A stretch of 15,236 bases of DNA from Candidatus Aminicenantota bacterium (GTDB lineage: Bacteria > Acidobacteriota > Aminicenantia > UBA2199), in contig JAOZTV010000013.1 in the NCBI GenBank assembly GCA_029939015.1, positions 1 to 15,236 on the forward strand. The letters run 5' to 3'. Under the pieces are notes generated by a model. It made no database searches. It was not told where the DNA came from and saw only the letters and a list, made by a program, of their open reading frames with translations. The position numbers and the translations under genes are program-made. Of this stretch, positions 1 to 7,148 are shown piece by piece (position 1 is the stretch's first letter; each line of letters starts with the position of its first letter).

Positions 1-275
1 TATTAATGTTAATTTCTTTACAGGAAAAAAACACCTTTGATGGTTTATTATTGGAGCAGTTATTAAATTACATCTTGAAGATGATGGAGGAAGCAGGACA
101 GGAAGATATAATAAATTTTATATTCTTTTTTGATAGCTTTGAATTTGCTAAGTCAGAGCATAAATCATTAATAATTGATGAGTTTAAAATGATACAAAAT
201 ACCCTATTAAGATCACCGGAAAACGACAATCTTGTAAGTATGATATATAAATTAATTCCAAAATTAGGTGCTTAA
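1..275 (+). CDS. C-terminal fragment of an unrecognised protein
   Basis: The reading frame is already open at the left edge of the window (bases 3-5 are a sense codon before the first ATG at 6), so this is probably the 3' end of a longer gene rather than an 89-residue protein. No ribosome binding site can be seen before the ATG because only five bases precede it. The visible part is mostly helical and mixed hydrophobic/acidic, with no signal peptide, membrane segment or recognisable motif (for example LLEQLLNYILKMMEEAG and EDIINFIFFFDSFEFAKSEH). I do not recognise the family. The stop codon (273-275) overlaps the stop codon of the convergent gene 272-649 inside a shared TTAA. The call is sure as coding sequence only to a moderate degree; function is unknown. 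Confidence 0.5.
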   Translation, partial: LMLISLQEKNTFDGLLLEQLLNYILKMMEEAGQEDIINFIFFFDSFEFAKSEHKSLIIDEFKMIQNTLLRSPENDNLVSMIYKLIPKLGA

Positions 276-649
276 TGCATAGCTGTAAGAAGTCCATTTA
301 CATAAGCTATAATCCAATATATATATATAAATAATGAAACAATTTGGATATTTTTTGGAAGTTTAGTCCCATGACCATGTTTTATATTGAAACGTGAGAC
401 GTATATTAGTTTTATTAACATGAGAAATAATGCTGTAAAGCCTAAGGCTCCATGAGTATTTAAAACTAATCTACCTGCAGCTATAAACATACATGTTGTT
501 GCTAAAAAATCAAATGCCACAGCTAGTATAAACAAGCGGAACATTCCTTTGCTAATTTTGGATTGTTTAATTTCAAAAATAATTGTAATTGTATAAATAA
601 TTACTGCTATCGTGATAAATGCTGCACCTAATATTATGGTTGTTTTCAT
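272..649 (-). CDS. HsmA-like small integral membrane protein (TIGR03987-type)
   Basis: This 125-residue protein has four predicted membrane helices (about residues 4-26, 37-60, 67-86 and 102-121) and short polar loops. The layout of a FDxxxTT motif in helix 2 (AFDFLATTCMF, about 45-55), a HGALGFTALFLMLIK segment in helix 3 and a final YWIIAYVNGLL helix matches what I remember of the HsmA/TIGR03987 family of small membrane proteins of poorly defined function. The start at 649 is supported by a GGAG ribosome binding site about 10 bases upstream. A TATAAT-like -10 box can be read on the minus strand at 695-690, but no convincing -35 box accompanies it. The gene may instead receive transcripts from 823-1815 through the hairpin region at 731-782. 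The family assignment is from memory of motif spacing and is moderately sure. Confidence 0.6.
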   Translation of the reverse strand: MKTTIILGAAFITIAVIIYTITIIFEIKQSKISKGMFRLFILAVAFDFLATTCMFIAAGRLVLNTHGALGFTALFLMLIKLIYVSRFNIKHGHGTKLPKNIQIVSLFIYIYWIIAYVNGLLTAMH

Positions 650-730
650 AATTTTTTATTCTCCTTCAAGGTTTGATACTACCATAATAATTATAAGAAT
701 TCTATAAAAAGGGATTTTGAATTAAACGAC

Positions 731-782
731 ATAATATTTGAGACAAGCTCAACCAAATATTATAATTTATTATAATATTTGG
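731..782. repeat. Three alternating copies of a 10-mer forming mutually exclusive hairpins
   Basis: ATAATATTTG occurs at 731-740, in inverted form (CAAATATTAT) at 754-763, and again at 772-781. The central copy can pair with either flank. Pairing with the right flank gives a perfect 13-bp stem (753-765 with 770-782) around a 4-nt loop. Pairing with the left flank gives a 10-bp stem whose loop contains a small inner TTGAG/CTCAA stem (738-742 and 748-752). No long T-run follows the stem on either strand, so it is not a textbook terminator. It lies between the stop of 823-1815 and the start of 272-649 on the minus strand. Confidence 0.6.
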
Positions 783-822
783 CTGAAACCTGACATCGTT
801 ACTTAATGAAACTTTTTTTGTA

Positions 823-1815
823 TTATTTTTTACCCAAATTATAGGAGGATATGTCCATTAGATACCATTTTAAAGATCTATTACCCTTCTTATTATTACG
901 ACTTGAAGAGAAACAAAGTAATTTGCCATCTGGAGAAATCACAGGAAAGCCATCAAATCCCTTATCATAAGTTAAACGAACCTTTTTTTTTGTTTCCATG
1001 TTCATTAGAAATATTTCATAATTATGAGGTGGTAGAACTCTGATATAAACAAAATGTTTACCATCTGGAGCTGGGAACGGTGCCCAGTTAGTTCCTGGAT
1101 CAGTAGTAATCTGTTTTAATCCTGTTCCATCAACCTTTATAGTGAAAATCGTCATTGGTAAACCTCTTTTTCCCTGATCAGATCTTTTCCAAGCTCTATA
1201 AATAATAGTTTCATTATCAGCCATTATAAATGCACCGCCCTCCTGCCATTCAGCAGTATGAGTGATCTGTTTCTGATTGCTACCATCTGGATTCATTGTC
1301 CAAAGATCCTGTATACCATTAATCATTCTAGCAAATAGAATTGTTTTACCATCAGGCGAATAACCTACTTCAGCATCATAATATAAATTATTTGTGAGTC
1401 GTTTGACATTATTTCCTTTTAAATCTGAAGTATAAATTTCAGCACCTTTTGGATAATTATTAGGATCTGAATAATTCCCTTTTTCTTTCAAATTCAAATG
1501 ATCTTTAGTTGAAGTCCATATAACACTTTTTCCGTTTGGATGATAATAAGAACATGCACCCTTACCTTTGTTTTCGATCTTAGTTAAGTTAGTGCCATCA
1601 ATGTTAAGAGTATAAACTCCGTGATGCTTATCACCTTTTGCTTGAACATTACCAATCAATGTTTTTCCATCAGGTGAAAAATATGCTTCTGCAGCATTAG
1701 TGATGTTTGGAACTTGCCAGACTTTTAATTCTTTACCTTCGCCAAAGCTGTAACCTGTTGTGATCATCAAAACAAGTAAAAACATAGACGACATTAAAAC
1801 TAATTTTTTTTTCAT
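823..1815 (-). CDS. Secreted TolB-like beta-propeller (PD40/WD40-like) protein
   Basis: The 330-residue product begins with a Sec signal peptide (MKKKLVLMSSMFLLVLMITTGYSFG, cleavage probably near residues 22-26) and has no membrane anchor afterwards, so it should act in the periplasm or outside the cell. It carries serial PD40 motifs typical of TolB-like six-bladed propellers: YFSPDGKTLIGNV (45-57), YHPNGKSVIW (91-100), YSPDGKTILFAR (152-163) followed by DLWTMNPDGSNQKQIT (170-185), a degenerate blade near 197-207, APDGKHFVYIR (249-259) and ISPDGKLLCFSS (293-304). Such propellers bind proteins or peptides; no catalytic residues are evident. The start at 1815 is chosen over an in-frame ATG at 1872 because it has GGAG about 8 bases upstream, begins the signal peptide, and lies downstream of the -10 box at 1850-1855, whereas 1872 lies upstream of it. 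The gene has its own copy of the shared promoter. Confidence 0.85.
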   Translation of the reverse strand: MKKKLVLMSSMFLLVLMITTGYSFGEGKELKVWQVPNITNAAEAYFSPDGKTLIGNVQAKGDKHHGVYTLNIDGTNLTKIENKGKGACSYYHPNGKSVIWTSTKDHLNLKEKGNYSDPNNYPKGAEIYTSDLKGNNVKRLTNNLYYDAEVGYSPDGKTILFARMINGIQDLWTMNPDGSNQKQITHTAEWQEGGAFIMADNETIIYRAWKRSDQGKRGLPMTIFTIKVDGTGLKQITTDPGTNWAPFPAPDGKHFVYIRVLPPHNYEIFLMNMETKKKVRLTYDKGFDGFPVISPDGKLLCFSSSRNNKKGNRSLKWYLMDISSYNLGKK

Positions 1816-1849
1816 TTTTATTCTCCTTTTTTGATTGAACCTAAAATAA

Positions 1850-1904
1850 ATTATACTATTTCTTTGTTTCATAATTGTTTTACTTTTGTATCTTTATGTA
1901 ACAT
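1850..1904 (-). promoter_or_regulatory. Shared-type promoter A (upstream of 823-1815)
   Basis: On the minus strand a TATAAT box (1855-1850) is preceded, 10 bases away, by GAAAC (1870-1866) and the block AACAATTATGAAAC. Further upstream come the units ATACAAAA and TGTTACAT (1903-1896). ACA-type units recur at spacings of 10, 11 and 11 bp, as at promoters B and D. The -10 box leaves a 5' leader of about 28 bases before the ATG at 1815. The sequence similarity and spacing are seen directly; binding of an OmpR/PhoB-type regulator is inference. Confidence 0.75.
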
Positions 1905-1931
1905 TGGTATTATTGTTATTAGGGAAATATG

Positions 1932-3401
1932 CTATGATTTCTTGGAATATTTTTGATATTCAATTCTTAGATCATAATTATTATTTGAATTGTTTTTATA
2001 ATAAAATTCACCAGTTTCTGATGAGAATTCATAGTCTTTTTCCCAATCTTCATAATTATTAATTACTGAAATTACTGATTCTGCAATATAATCAATTTCA
2101 TCAAAAGTCATTATGGGGTGAAGTGAAATTCTAACCCAACCGGGTTTGCCACTTAGATCACCCTTGTGGATAAGGCTTGTAATATTGTTTGACATTTTCC
2201 TGTCAACATTCATCAATATATGACCGTATGTTCCTGCACATGAGCAACCACCCCTTGTCTGTATCCCAAATCTGTCATTAAGAAGTTTAACAATTAAATT
2301 ATAATGTAGCCCCATAGAATAAAAAGAAATAATTGCAAGCCTGTTCATCTGTTTTTGCTCAAGTATCTGAATTGCAGGATTAATATTTAGTTTGTCTATT
2401 AGCCTCTCCTTTAGAGCCTCTTCTTTCTTTAAAATATTTTCTATTCCCATATTTTCTTTTAGTAGAATCGCTAAAGATGCTTTGATAGTCTGTAAAAATC
2501 CTGGAGTACCACCATCCTCACGAACTTCAATATTCTCAAAATATTCTTGTTCACCCCATGGATTAGTCCAGAGAACAGTGCCTCCACCAGGATGATCCGG
2601 GATTTTGTTCTTATAAATTGATTTATCAAAAACCATTATTCCAGATGAGCCTGGACCTCCCAGGAATTTATGAGGAGAGAAAAATATTGCATCTAATTTT
2701 TTTAATTTATCATCAGGATGCATATCGATTTTCACGTAAGGTGCTGATGCTGCAAAATCAACGAAACATAAACCATCATTTTTGTGCATTAATTTTGCCA
2801 TTTCATAATATGGTGTAATAATGCCAGTAACATTTGAACATGCAGAGAAGGAGCCAATTTTCAATTTACGATTCTTATTCTTTTTCAAAATTTCTTCTAA
2901 ATGTTCCAAATCAGGTAAACCGTCATCTTTTCTATTTATTATCTCAACATCGCAATAACATTCGTTCCATGTAGTTTGGTTAGAATGATGTTCCAGATGG
3001 GTGATTATTACAAGAGGTTTGTCTTTTGGATTGCAATTTGTTTGTTCGCAAAATTGTTCAGGAACCCTGAGTCCCATAATTCTCTGCAATTTATTTATTA
3101 CAGCAGTCATGCCAAAACCAGCTGATATGAGGACATCGTCATTGTCAGCATTTACGTGATTTTTAATTATTTTCTGAGCTTGGTGATAGGCCTTTGTCAT
3201 TCTTGTACCTGTTACTGTAGTTTCTGTGTGAGTGTTTGCAACAAAAGGTCCTAATTCATCTGTAATAAAAGATTCAATGCTCTTATATAGCTTTCCGCTC
3301 GCAGTCCAGTCAGCATATACAATCTTTTTTTTACCAGAGACAAAATCATACTCTCTATCTATACCAATAACATTTTTTCTAAATTCACTAAAATCAACCA
3401 T
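1932..3401 (-). CDS. Class V aminotransferase / cysteine desulfurase-like PLP enzyme
   Basis: This is a 489-residue fold-type I PLP enzyme of the aminotransferase class V (Csd/SufS/NifS-like) group. The PLP-stacking histidine region is THLEHHSNQTTW (134-145), the PLP-binding aspartate is in CFVDFAASAPY (Asp215), and the Schiff-base lysine is Lys245 in SPHKFLGGPGSSG. A GGTVLW segment (273-278) and Arg383 in QTRGGCSCAGTYGH (381-394) complete the site. Cys386 or Cys388 occupies the region where cysteine desulfurases carry their catalytic cysteine, but the motif differs from IscS (SSGSAC) and SufS (RxGHHC), so sulfur transfer is not assured. The enzyme is longer than SufS (about 410 residues), with an insertion near 113-128 (two cysteines) and a polar C-terminal tail. 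The start is supported by GGAG 6 bases upstream. It follows the NapH-like gene by 31 bases and is probably co-transcribed with it from promoter B. A role in Fe-S supply is inference only. Confidence 0.85.
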   Translation of the reverse strand: MVDFSEFRKNVIGIDREYDFVSGKKKIVYADWTASGKLYKSIESFITDELGPFVANTHTETTVTGTRMTKAYHQAQKIIKNHVNADNDDVLISAGFGMTAVINKLQRIMGLRVPEQFCEQTNCNPKDKPLVIITHLEHHSNQTTWNECYCDVEIINRKDDGLPDLEHLEEILKKNKNRKLKIGSFSACSNVTGIITPYYEMAKLMHKNDGLCFVDFAASAPYVKIDMHPDDKLKKLDAIFFSPHKFLGGPGSSGIMVFDKSIYKNKIPDHPGGGTVLWTNPWGEQEYFENIEVREDGGTPGFLQTIKASLAILLKENMGIENILKKEEALKERLIDKLNINPAIQILEQKQMNRLAIISFYSMGLHYNLIVKLLNDRFGIQTRGGCSCAGTYGHILMNVDRKMSNNITSLIHKGDLSGKPGWVRISLHPIMTFDEIDYIAESVISVINNYEDWEKDYEFSSETGEFYYKNNSNNNYDLRIEYQKYSKKS

Positions 3402-3432
3402 TCACTTCTCCTTGTTTTTATGTAAAATTATA

Positions 3433-4230
3433 CTAAATTATTTGTTTTTCTATAGCTTTATTTATTTTAGAGTTTTTTCTACTCAATGGCACTGTAAATT
3501 TCAATTTCAATGCACCATCTACTGGACAATCATCAATGCATTTAATGCAAATATTACAATCCGCGTCTGTAATGCTTTTTTTATTTGCTACATCTATATT
3601 CAAAGGACAGCTTTTAGAGCATATATTGCAATTAGTACAAAAATTTTCATCTCTAACTATTTTTGTTGGACTTAATTTCCCAACCAGACCTATAACAACT
3701 CCCAATGGGCAGGCATATCTACATAATGATCTTTCGATAAAAAGACCAAGAAATAATATTATAATATATATTATAGTTGTTATTCCAATTCGACGTCCAC
3801 CGCTTCTACTTATTGTTACAAAATGAAAAATTGCAGCCTGTAATATCCACAAAAGAAAAAAATGTTTCACATATCTGGCATATTTATCTATCTTATTTAA
3901 TATAATTATATTATTTTTTACCCATTTTTTATATATTTTGTTTATTGGTTTAATAAAAGGGATTTTTCCTATTATTTTGCCGATTCTTCTTATTATTACA
4001 AAGACTGTACCTGCAGGGCAGACCCAACCGCAGAAAACAGTACGGAAAAAAAGAGTAGTTAATAATACTATCAATATAATTATTGACATCATTGCTCGGG
4101 ATATATCAAATTTGATCATTGAAAATATGATAAGAAATAAAAAAAATGTCTGAATGATCCGTCTGAATATTTTTATGTTTATATTTTTACTACTATTATT
4201 GTTTTTTGTTAAACTTCCTTCTGGACACAT
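3433..4230 (-). CDS. NapH/NosR-type polyferredoxin membrane protein (4Fe-4S)
   Basis: The 265-residue product has four membrane helices (about 24-39, 44-63, 121-140, 148-167). The two CxxxCP motifs that define the NapH/NosR/RdxA group follow helices 2 and 4: CGWVCPAG (Cys67, Cys71) and CRYACPLG (Cys170, Cys174). The soluble C-terminal part carries two complete 4Fe-4S ferredoxin motifs: Cys198, 201, 204, 208 and Cys225, 228, 231, 235. Family members move electrons from the quinol pool or cytoplasmic donors through the membrane to periplasmic reductases, or help mature them (NapH, NosR, CcoG). The N-terminus before helix 1 is short and polar (MCPEGSLTKNNNSSKN), with no FMN-binding domain, so it is not a full NosR. 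A ribosome binding site of AGAAGAGAG type precedes the start. It has its own promoter (B). Its partner is not evident; the nearest candidate is the oxidoreductase operon immediately upstream. Confidence 0.87.
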   Translation of the reverse strand: MCPEGSLTKNNNSSKNINIKIFRRIIQTFFLFLIIFSMIKFDISRAMMSIIILIVLLTTLFFRTVFCGWVCPAGTVFVIIRRIGKIIGKIPFIKPINKIYKKWVKNNIIILNKIDKYARYVKHFFLLWILQAAIFHFVTISRSGGRRIGITTIIYIIILFLGLFIERSLCRYACPLGVVIGLVGKLSPTKIVRDENFCTNCNICSKSCPLNIDVANKKSITDADCNICIKCIDDCPVDGALKLKFTVPLSRKNSKINKAIEKQII

Positions 4231-4253
4231 ATTATACTCTCTTCTTAATTTAA

Positions 4254-4307
4254 ATTATACATTGATAATGTTTCATAATTGTTTTTCTCATGTAACAATA
4301 TGTAACA
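4254..4307 (-). promoter_or_regulatory. Shared-type promoter B (upstream of 3433-4230)
   Basis: On the minus strand two TGTTACAT units (4307-4300 and 4297-4290) are followed by AAAACAAT and TGAAACAT. Then come a 10-base gap after GAAAC (4274-4270) and TATAAT (4259-4254). ACA units are spaced 10, 11 and 11 bp. The site starts 10 bp after the stop codon of 4318-4749, with no terminator visible between, so read-through from the upstream operon probably adds to it. It is the best-conserved copy together with promoter D. Confidence 0.8.
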
Positions 4308-4317
4308 GTCTGAATGA

Positions 4318-4749
4318 TTATTGTAATGAAGAAAAGCGTTTATAATAAACAAAACTTGATATAAATAAGGCAGAGCCTATTCCTATATACACTGGTGCTA
4401 ACATAAATCTAGGAATAAGATATGTTGAGCGCATAAAAAAACCCATACTCATCATAATAACTATAAGAATGTACATTTGCCATCTCTGAAAAGCAAAAAT
4501 GCAGACTTTCTCAGGATATGCAAGGATACGATTTGCATTTTGTTTGGCAAGTTTACTAAAACCAAAATATGCAATAGCAAAACCTAATAAGGGGCCTGTA
4601 GTTAGAGCAAGCACAGTCTGCCAGATATTGAATGTGTGAAACCATTTTGAAGCGATCCAATTAAGTAATATTCCAACACCGCTCCACATAAGTCCAGAAA
4701 GCATTATTAACCATTTTCGTTTTACTTCAGGTTTTAGTTTTTTTAACAT
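4318..4749 (-). CDS. Four-helix membrane protein of unknown function
   Basis: The 143-residue product has four membrane segments (about 12-32, 46-65, 90-106, 116-136). Between helices 2 and 3 is a polar loop holding LAKQNANRILAYPEK and FAFQRWQMY. The third and fourth helices are joined by a RSTYLIPRF linker. I recognise no named domain. It is the last gene of the respiratory operon: its start lies 6 bases after the stop of 4756-5358, and the AGGAA ribosome binding site overlaps that stop codon. This suggests translational coupling and a role in assembly or stability of the oxidoreductase, but this rests on position alone. Confidence 0.8.
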   Translation of the reverse strand: MLKKLKPEVKRKWLIMLSGLMWSGVGILLNWIASKWFHTFNIWQTVLALTTGPLLGFAIAYFGFSKLAKQNANRILAYPEKVCIFAFQRWQMYILIVIMMSMGFFMRSTYLIPRFMLAPVYIGIGSALFISSFVYYKRFSSLQ

Positions 4750-4755
4750 AATTTT

Positions 4756-5358
4756 TCATATTCCTAAGCCTGCAACAAAAAAAGCTGTTGCGGAAAGCAA
4801 TATTAGAGGAAATAATTTATAAAATTTTTCCTCTAATATAATAGATTTACCTGTTTTTAAAAAAGTTTGTAATAAACCTGCAAGGCTGATAATAAGACTG
4901 CCAATACTAATAAAAATAATTGATTTATCCTGTTTACCGTTTATTACAAGAAAAAAAGGCAGGAAAAATAAAGTCAGTCCAAAGACACCATGTACTATAG
5001 CAATCATAATTATTCTGGTTCTTTCATACATATAAAACCTTGAAATTATTACTGCCAGAATACCAATAATGCTAATAGCAAGATAAATATAATATATATC
5101 AGGCAGATATTCACATATCAGTCCAAGAGATAAACCGGCAGGGATAAACATTGAAAAGATAATTATTAAATCATTTTTCAATATTTCGAATCCAAACAGC
5201 ATTAATAATAAAGAAGAAAGTAAAAGCGTACCAAAGGCAATGGTATAATAGAATATTGTCAACCTGGAATATGCTTCTATACCGCTGACGACCATATAGC
5301 CGGCAAAATGAGCAGTGAGTAAGAATATTATTCTGTTTATTATGGAAATTTTACTCAC
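4756..5358 (-). CDS. Six-helix membrane protein, paralogue of 8977-9612
   Basis: The 200-residue product has six or seven hydrophobic segments and little else. It aligns by eye without gaps, at a constant offset of 5 residues, to the protein encoded at 8977-9612 from about residue 37 to 171, at roughly 30% identity. Shared positions include Tyr37-Tyr38, Phe55-Gly56, Pro73, Gly79, Arg107, His123 with GLT and FF-P after it (HGVFGLTLFFLP), and FLKTGK (166-171). The conserved His, Arg and Lys in an otherwise hydrophobic protein are candidates for a heme- or quinone-related role, but no family is recognised. The start codon overlaps the stop of the heme O synthase gene by 4 bases (ATGA), so the two are translationally coupled, and the gene belongs to the respiratory operon. 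Confidence 0.82.
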   Translation of the reverse strand: MSKISIINRIIFLLTAHFAGYMVVSGIEAYSRLTIFYYTIAFGTLLLSSLLLMLFGFEILKNDLIIIFSMFIPAGLSLGLICEYLPDIYYIYLAISIIGILAVIISRFYMYERTRIIMIAIVHGVFGLTLFFLPFFLVINGKQDKSIIFISIGSLIISLAGLLQTFLKTGKSIILEEKFYKLFPLILLSATAFFVAGLGI

Positions 5359-6221
5359 TTAATAGTTCCTAAAATTACCATGATCATTGAGCCAAACATA
5401 TACATGGATGCATACTTAAACAAACCAAAGTTTATTTGTTCGGATGGGCGAAACACACTTAATAAGGCTAAGCCTATAATCCCTGTAGCAAGCACAGTCA
5501 ATAACCTTAAATATCCCCAGGAAAGTCCCAGAGAGAATGCAACCAATCCTATGGATAACGCAGCACCAAAACTTGACAAAGCTATAATTAATTGTGTGTT
5601 TTTATTGCCATATACAGATGATATCGTAGGAATACCCGCTCTTTCATAATCTTCAAAATAACGCATACTAAAAGTAAGAATATGTGTTGGAATCCAGAGC
5701 AAAATTGCAACTGCAAATAAGATGCCGATTATATCAATTTCCCCGGTTCCAAGAACACGTCCAGCCAAAATAGGCATACCACCAGATACACCACCCCAGA
5801 AAATTGCCCAAGCAGTTTTGCGTTTAAGCCAAACAGTATAAATAATTACATCAATAAATATTCCAGCAAAAACAACCAGTCCGAACAGAACATTCATATA
5901 TAATGCCCATGCAATTCCTGCAAATGAAATAATTAAACCCAAAAACAATACTTCGCTAACATTTAGTTTACCTGAAGGCAGAGGGCGATTTTTTGTACGC
6001 TTCATTTTTGAATCAATGTCTCTGTCATATACCATGTTCAGTATTGTGCTTCCACTTATTGTTAAAAAAAGACTGCCGGATAAGCCAAGAAAGGTTTGCC
6101 AGTTCATGAACGGACAATGTGAACTTACATATCCGGTAATCCCAGTTAATAATAAAAGACCTGTCTGTGCACTTTTGATAAGAGGTAGGTAGAGCTTCAG
6201 TTTATGTAAAAAATTTCTCAT
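5355..6221 (-). CDS. cyoE/ctaB: Protoheme IX farnesyltransferase (heme O synthase)
   Basis: This 288-residue UbiA-superfamily prenyltransferase adds a farnesyl group to heme B to make heme O in the inner membrane. The first Asp-rich motif is N62xxxD66xxxD70 in NMVYDRDIDSKMKRT, followed by RPLPSG (79-84). The conserved YTVWLKRKTAWAIFWGG block lies at 128-144. The second motif spans THILTFSMRYFEDYERAGIP (179-198). The M-RT-RPL and DYERAGIP signatures favour heme O synthase over UbiA or MenA. Length and about nine hydrophobic segments are normal for the family. The start lies 18 bases after the SUMF1-like gene; the best ribosome binding site (AGGAA) is about 16 bases upstream, farther than usual. 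Its place inside an operon with a heme-copper-like subunit I implies that the oxidoreductase uses heme O or a derivative, which would be unexpected for a classical heme b NO reductase. Confidence 0.92.
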   Translation of the reverse strand: MRNFLHKLKLYLPLIKSAQTGLLLLTGITGYVSSHCPFMNWQTFLGLSGSLFLTISGSTILNMVYDRDIDSKMKRTKNRPLPSGKLNVSEVLFLGLIISFAGIAWALYMNVLFGLVVFAGIFIDVIIYTVWLKRKTAWAIFWGGVSGGMPILAGRVLGTGEIDIIGILFAVAILLWIPTHILTFSMRYFEDYERAGIPTISSVYGNKNTQLIIALSSFGAALSIGLVAFSLGLSWGYLRLLTVLATGIIGLALLSVFRPSEQINFGLFKYASMYMFGSMIMVILGTIK

Positions 6222-6239
6222 CTATTTAATAATTGTTTC

Positions 6240-7148
6240 CTAAATATCCCTTACACAGCGAAATCCAAAATACATACTGCGAAATTCCGGGCCTGCATTA
6301 TTGCGTGACCAGACAAATAGGTCGTATCCATAATTACTACGGCTACCACCACGTGAATAACGATAATGCAAATCTTTATAATCATCACCACACCACTGCC
6401 ATACATTACCGGCCATATCGTATAAACCATAAGGACTTTTATTATCCCTGGTTTCATATCCATTATATGTTTTACCATTAAAAAAACCAACAGGAGTAGT
6501 TGTAATATCACTACCAAATACTTTTTTAAATAAGTCATTACTATGAATATTATTGGCAATATTATTATAAAATTCTTCACCCCATGGATAGGTGCGGGTA
6601 CCTGTTCCACGTGCAGCCTTTTCCCATTCATTTTCTGTTGGTAAACGCCAACCATAGAATTCTGCATAAGCATTGGCTCCAAACCAACTTATAAAAGTTA
6701 CAGGATGGTTCTGGTAACCTTTTACAGTAGTAAAACTTTTTCCATCAAATTTTATACGAATTCCCGGTTCTTTTATATTCAAATATGTTTTATCACCAGC
6801 AGGGATTTCAAATTCATGTTTAAACTTATCAAATGGTTCTCCTTTATAGTATCCCATAACTTGATTCTCATTGACCTTGATTGTTCCCTTAGCAAGAGCT
6901 TCATTTAAATAACGTGCATATTGTTCATTAGTTACGTGTGTTAGCATCATTTCAAAGTCTTTTTTAATTATTGTTTCGTGACGGTGTTGTCCCTTTAAAA
7001 ATTCACCTGCTGGAATTTTAACCCATGAATCTGAATTTACTCCAGTTTCAATAAAATCTATTTCTTTTACTATTGGGTCTTTGTCATCGAAACAACCAAG
7101 CGTAAAAACTATTAGCAGAGATAATAAAATATAGTTTAATTTTTTCAT
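6240..7148 (-). CDS. SUMF1/FGE-fold lipoprotein (NirV-like, probably non-catalytic)
   Basis: The 302-residue product starts with a lipoprotein signal (MKKLNYILLSLLIVFTLGC, lipidated Cys19) and so should be membrane-anchored outside the cytoplasm. A formylglycine-generating-enzyme/SUMF1 domain fills the rest: WVKIPAGEFLKG (42-53), HPVTFISWFGANAYAEFYG (148-166) running into WRLPTENEWEKAARG (167-181), YPWG (187-190), GLYDMAGNVWQW (241-252), RGGSR (266-270) and GFRCVR (295-300). True FGEs have two copper-binding catalytic cysteines just after RGGSW. Here that stretch (RGGSRSNYGYDLFVWSRNN) has no cysteine, so formylglycine formation is unlikely. SUMF1-domain proteins such as NirV are known beside nitrite reductase genes, which gives a loose link to denitrification-type respiration. 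The start codon overlaps the stop of the upstream subunit I gene by 4 bases (ATGA) and has a GGAGGG ribosome binding site. Confidence 0.88.
   Translation of the reverse strand: MKKLNYILLSLLIVFTLGCFDDKDPIVKEIDFIETGVNSDSWVKIPAGEFLKGQHRHETIIKKDFEMMLTHVTNEQYARYLNEALAKGTIKVNENQVMGYYKGEPFDKFKHEFEIPAGDKTYLNIKEPGIRIKFDGKSFTTVKGYQNHPVTFISWFGANAYAEFYGWRLPTENEWEKAARGTGTRTYPWGEEFYNNIANNIHSNDLFKKVFGSDITTTPVGFFNGKTYNGYETRDNKSPYGLYDMAGNVWQWCGDDYKDLHYRYSRGGSRSNYGYDLFVWSRNNAGPEFRSMYFGFRCVRDI

Noticed and set aside
1816..1872. Longer start for the propeller protein at an ATG at 1872 (19 extra residues).
   Set aside because: It lacks a ribosome binding site, puts a charged extension before a good signal peptide, and lies upstream of the -10 box at 1850-1855; 1815 has GGAG at proper distance.
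3232..3675. Plus-strand ORF of 147 codons spanning the junction of the aminotransferase and ferredoxin genes.
   Set aside because: It is antisense to two well-supported coding regions and has no ribosome binding site or domain.
4231..4236. TATAAT directly before the ATG of the NapH-like gene.
   Set aside because: It abuts the start codon, so any transcript from it would begin inside the gene; the box at 4254-4259 with the phased repeats is the plausible promoter.
4270..4307. CRP/FNR-type palindromic operators in the promoter blocks.
   Set aside because: The repeated units are direct (same orientation, 10-11 bp period), not TTGAT-N4-ATCAA or TGTGA-N6-TCACA dyads.
6251..6682. Minus-strand ORF of 143 codons inside the SUMF1-like gene.
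   Set aside because: It is an out-of-frame shadow of a gene whose own frame shows all SUMF1 motifs.
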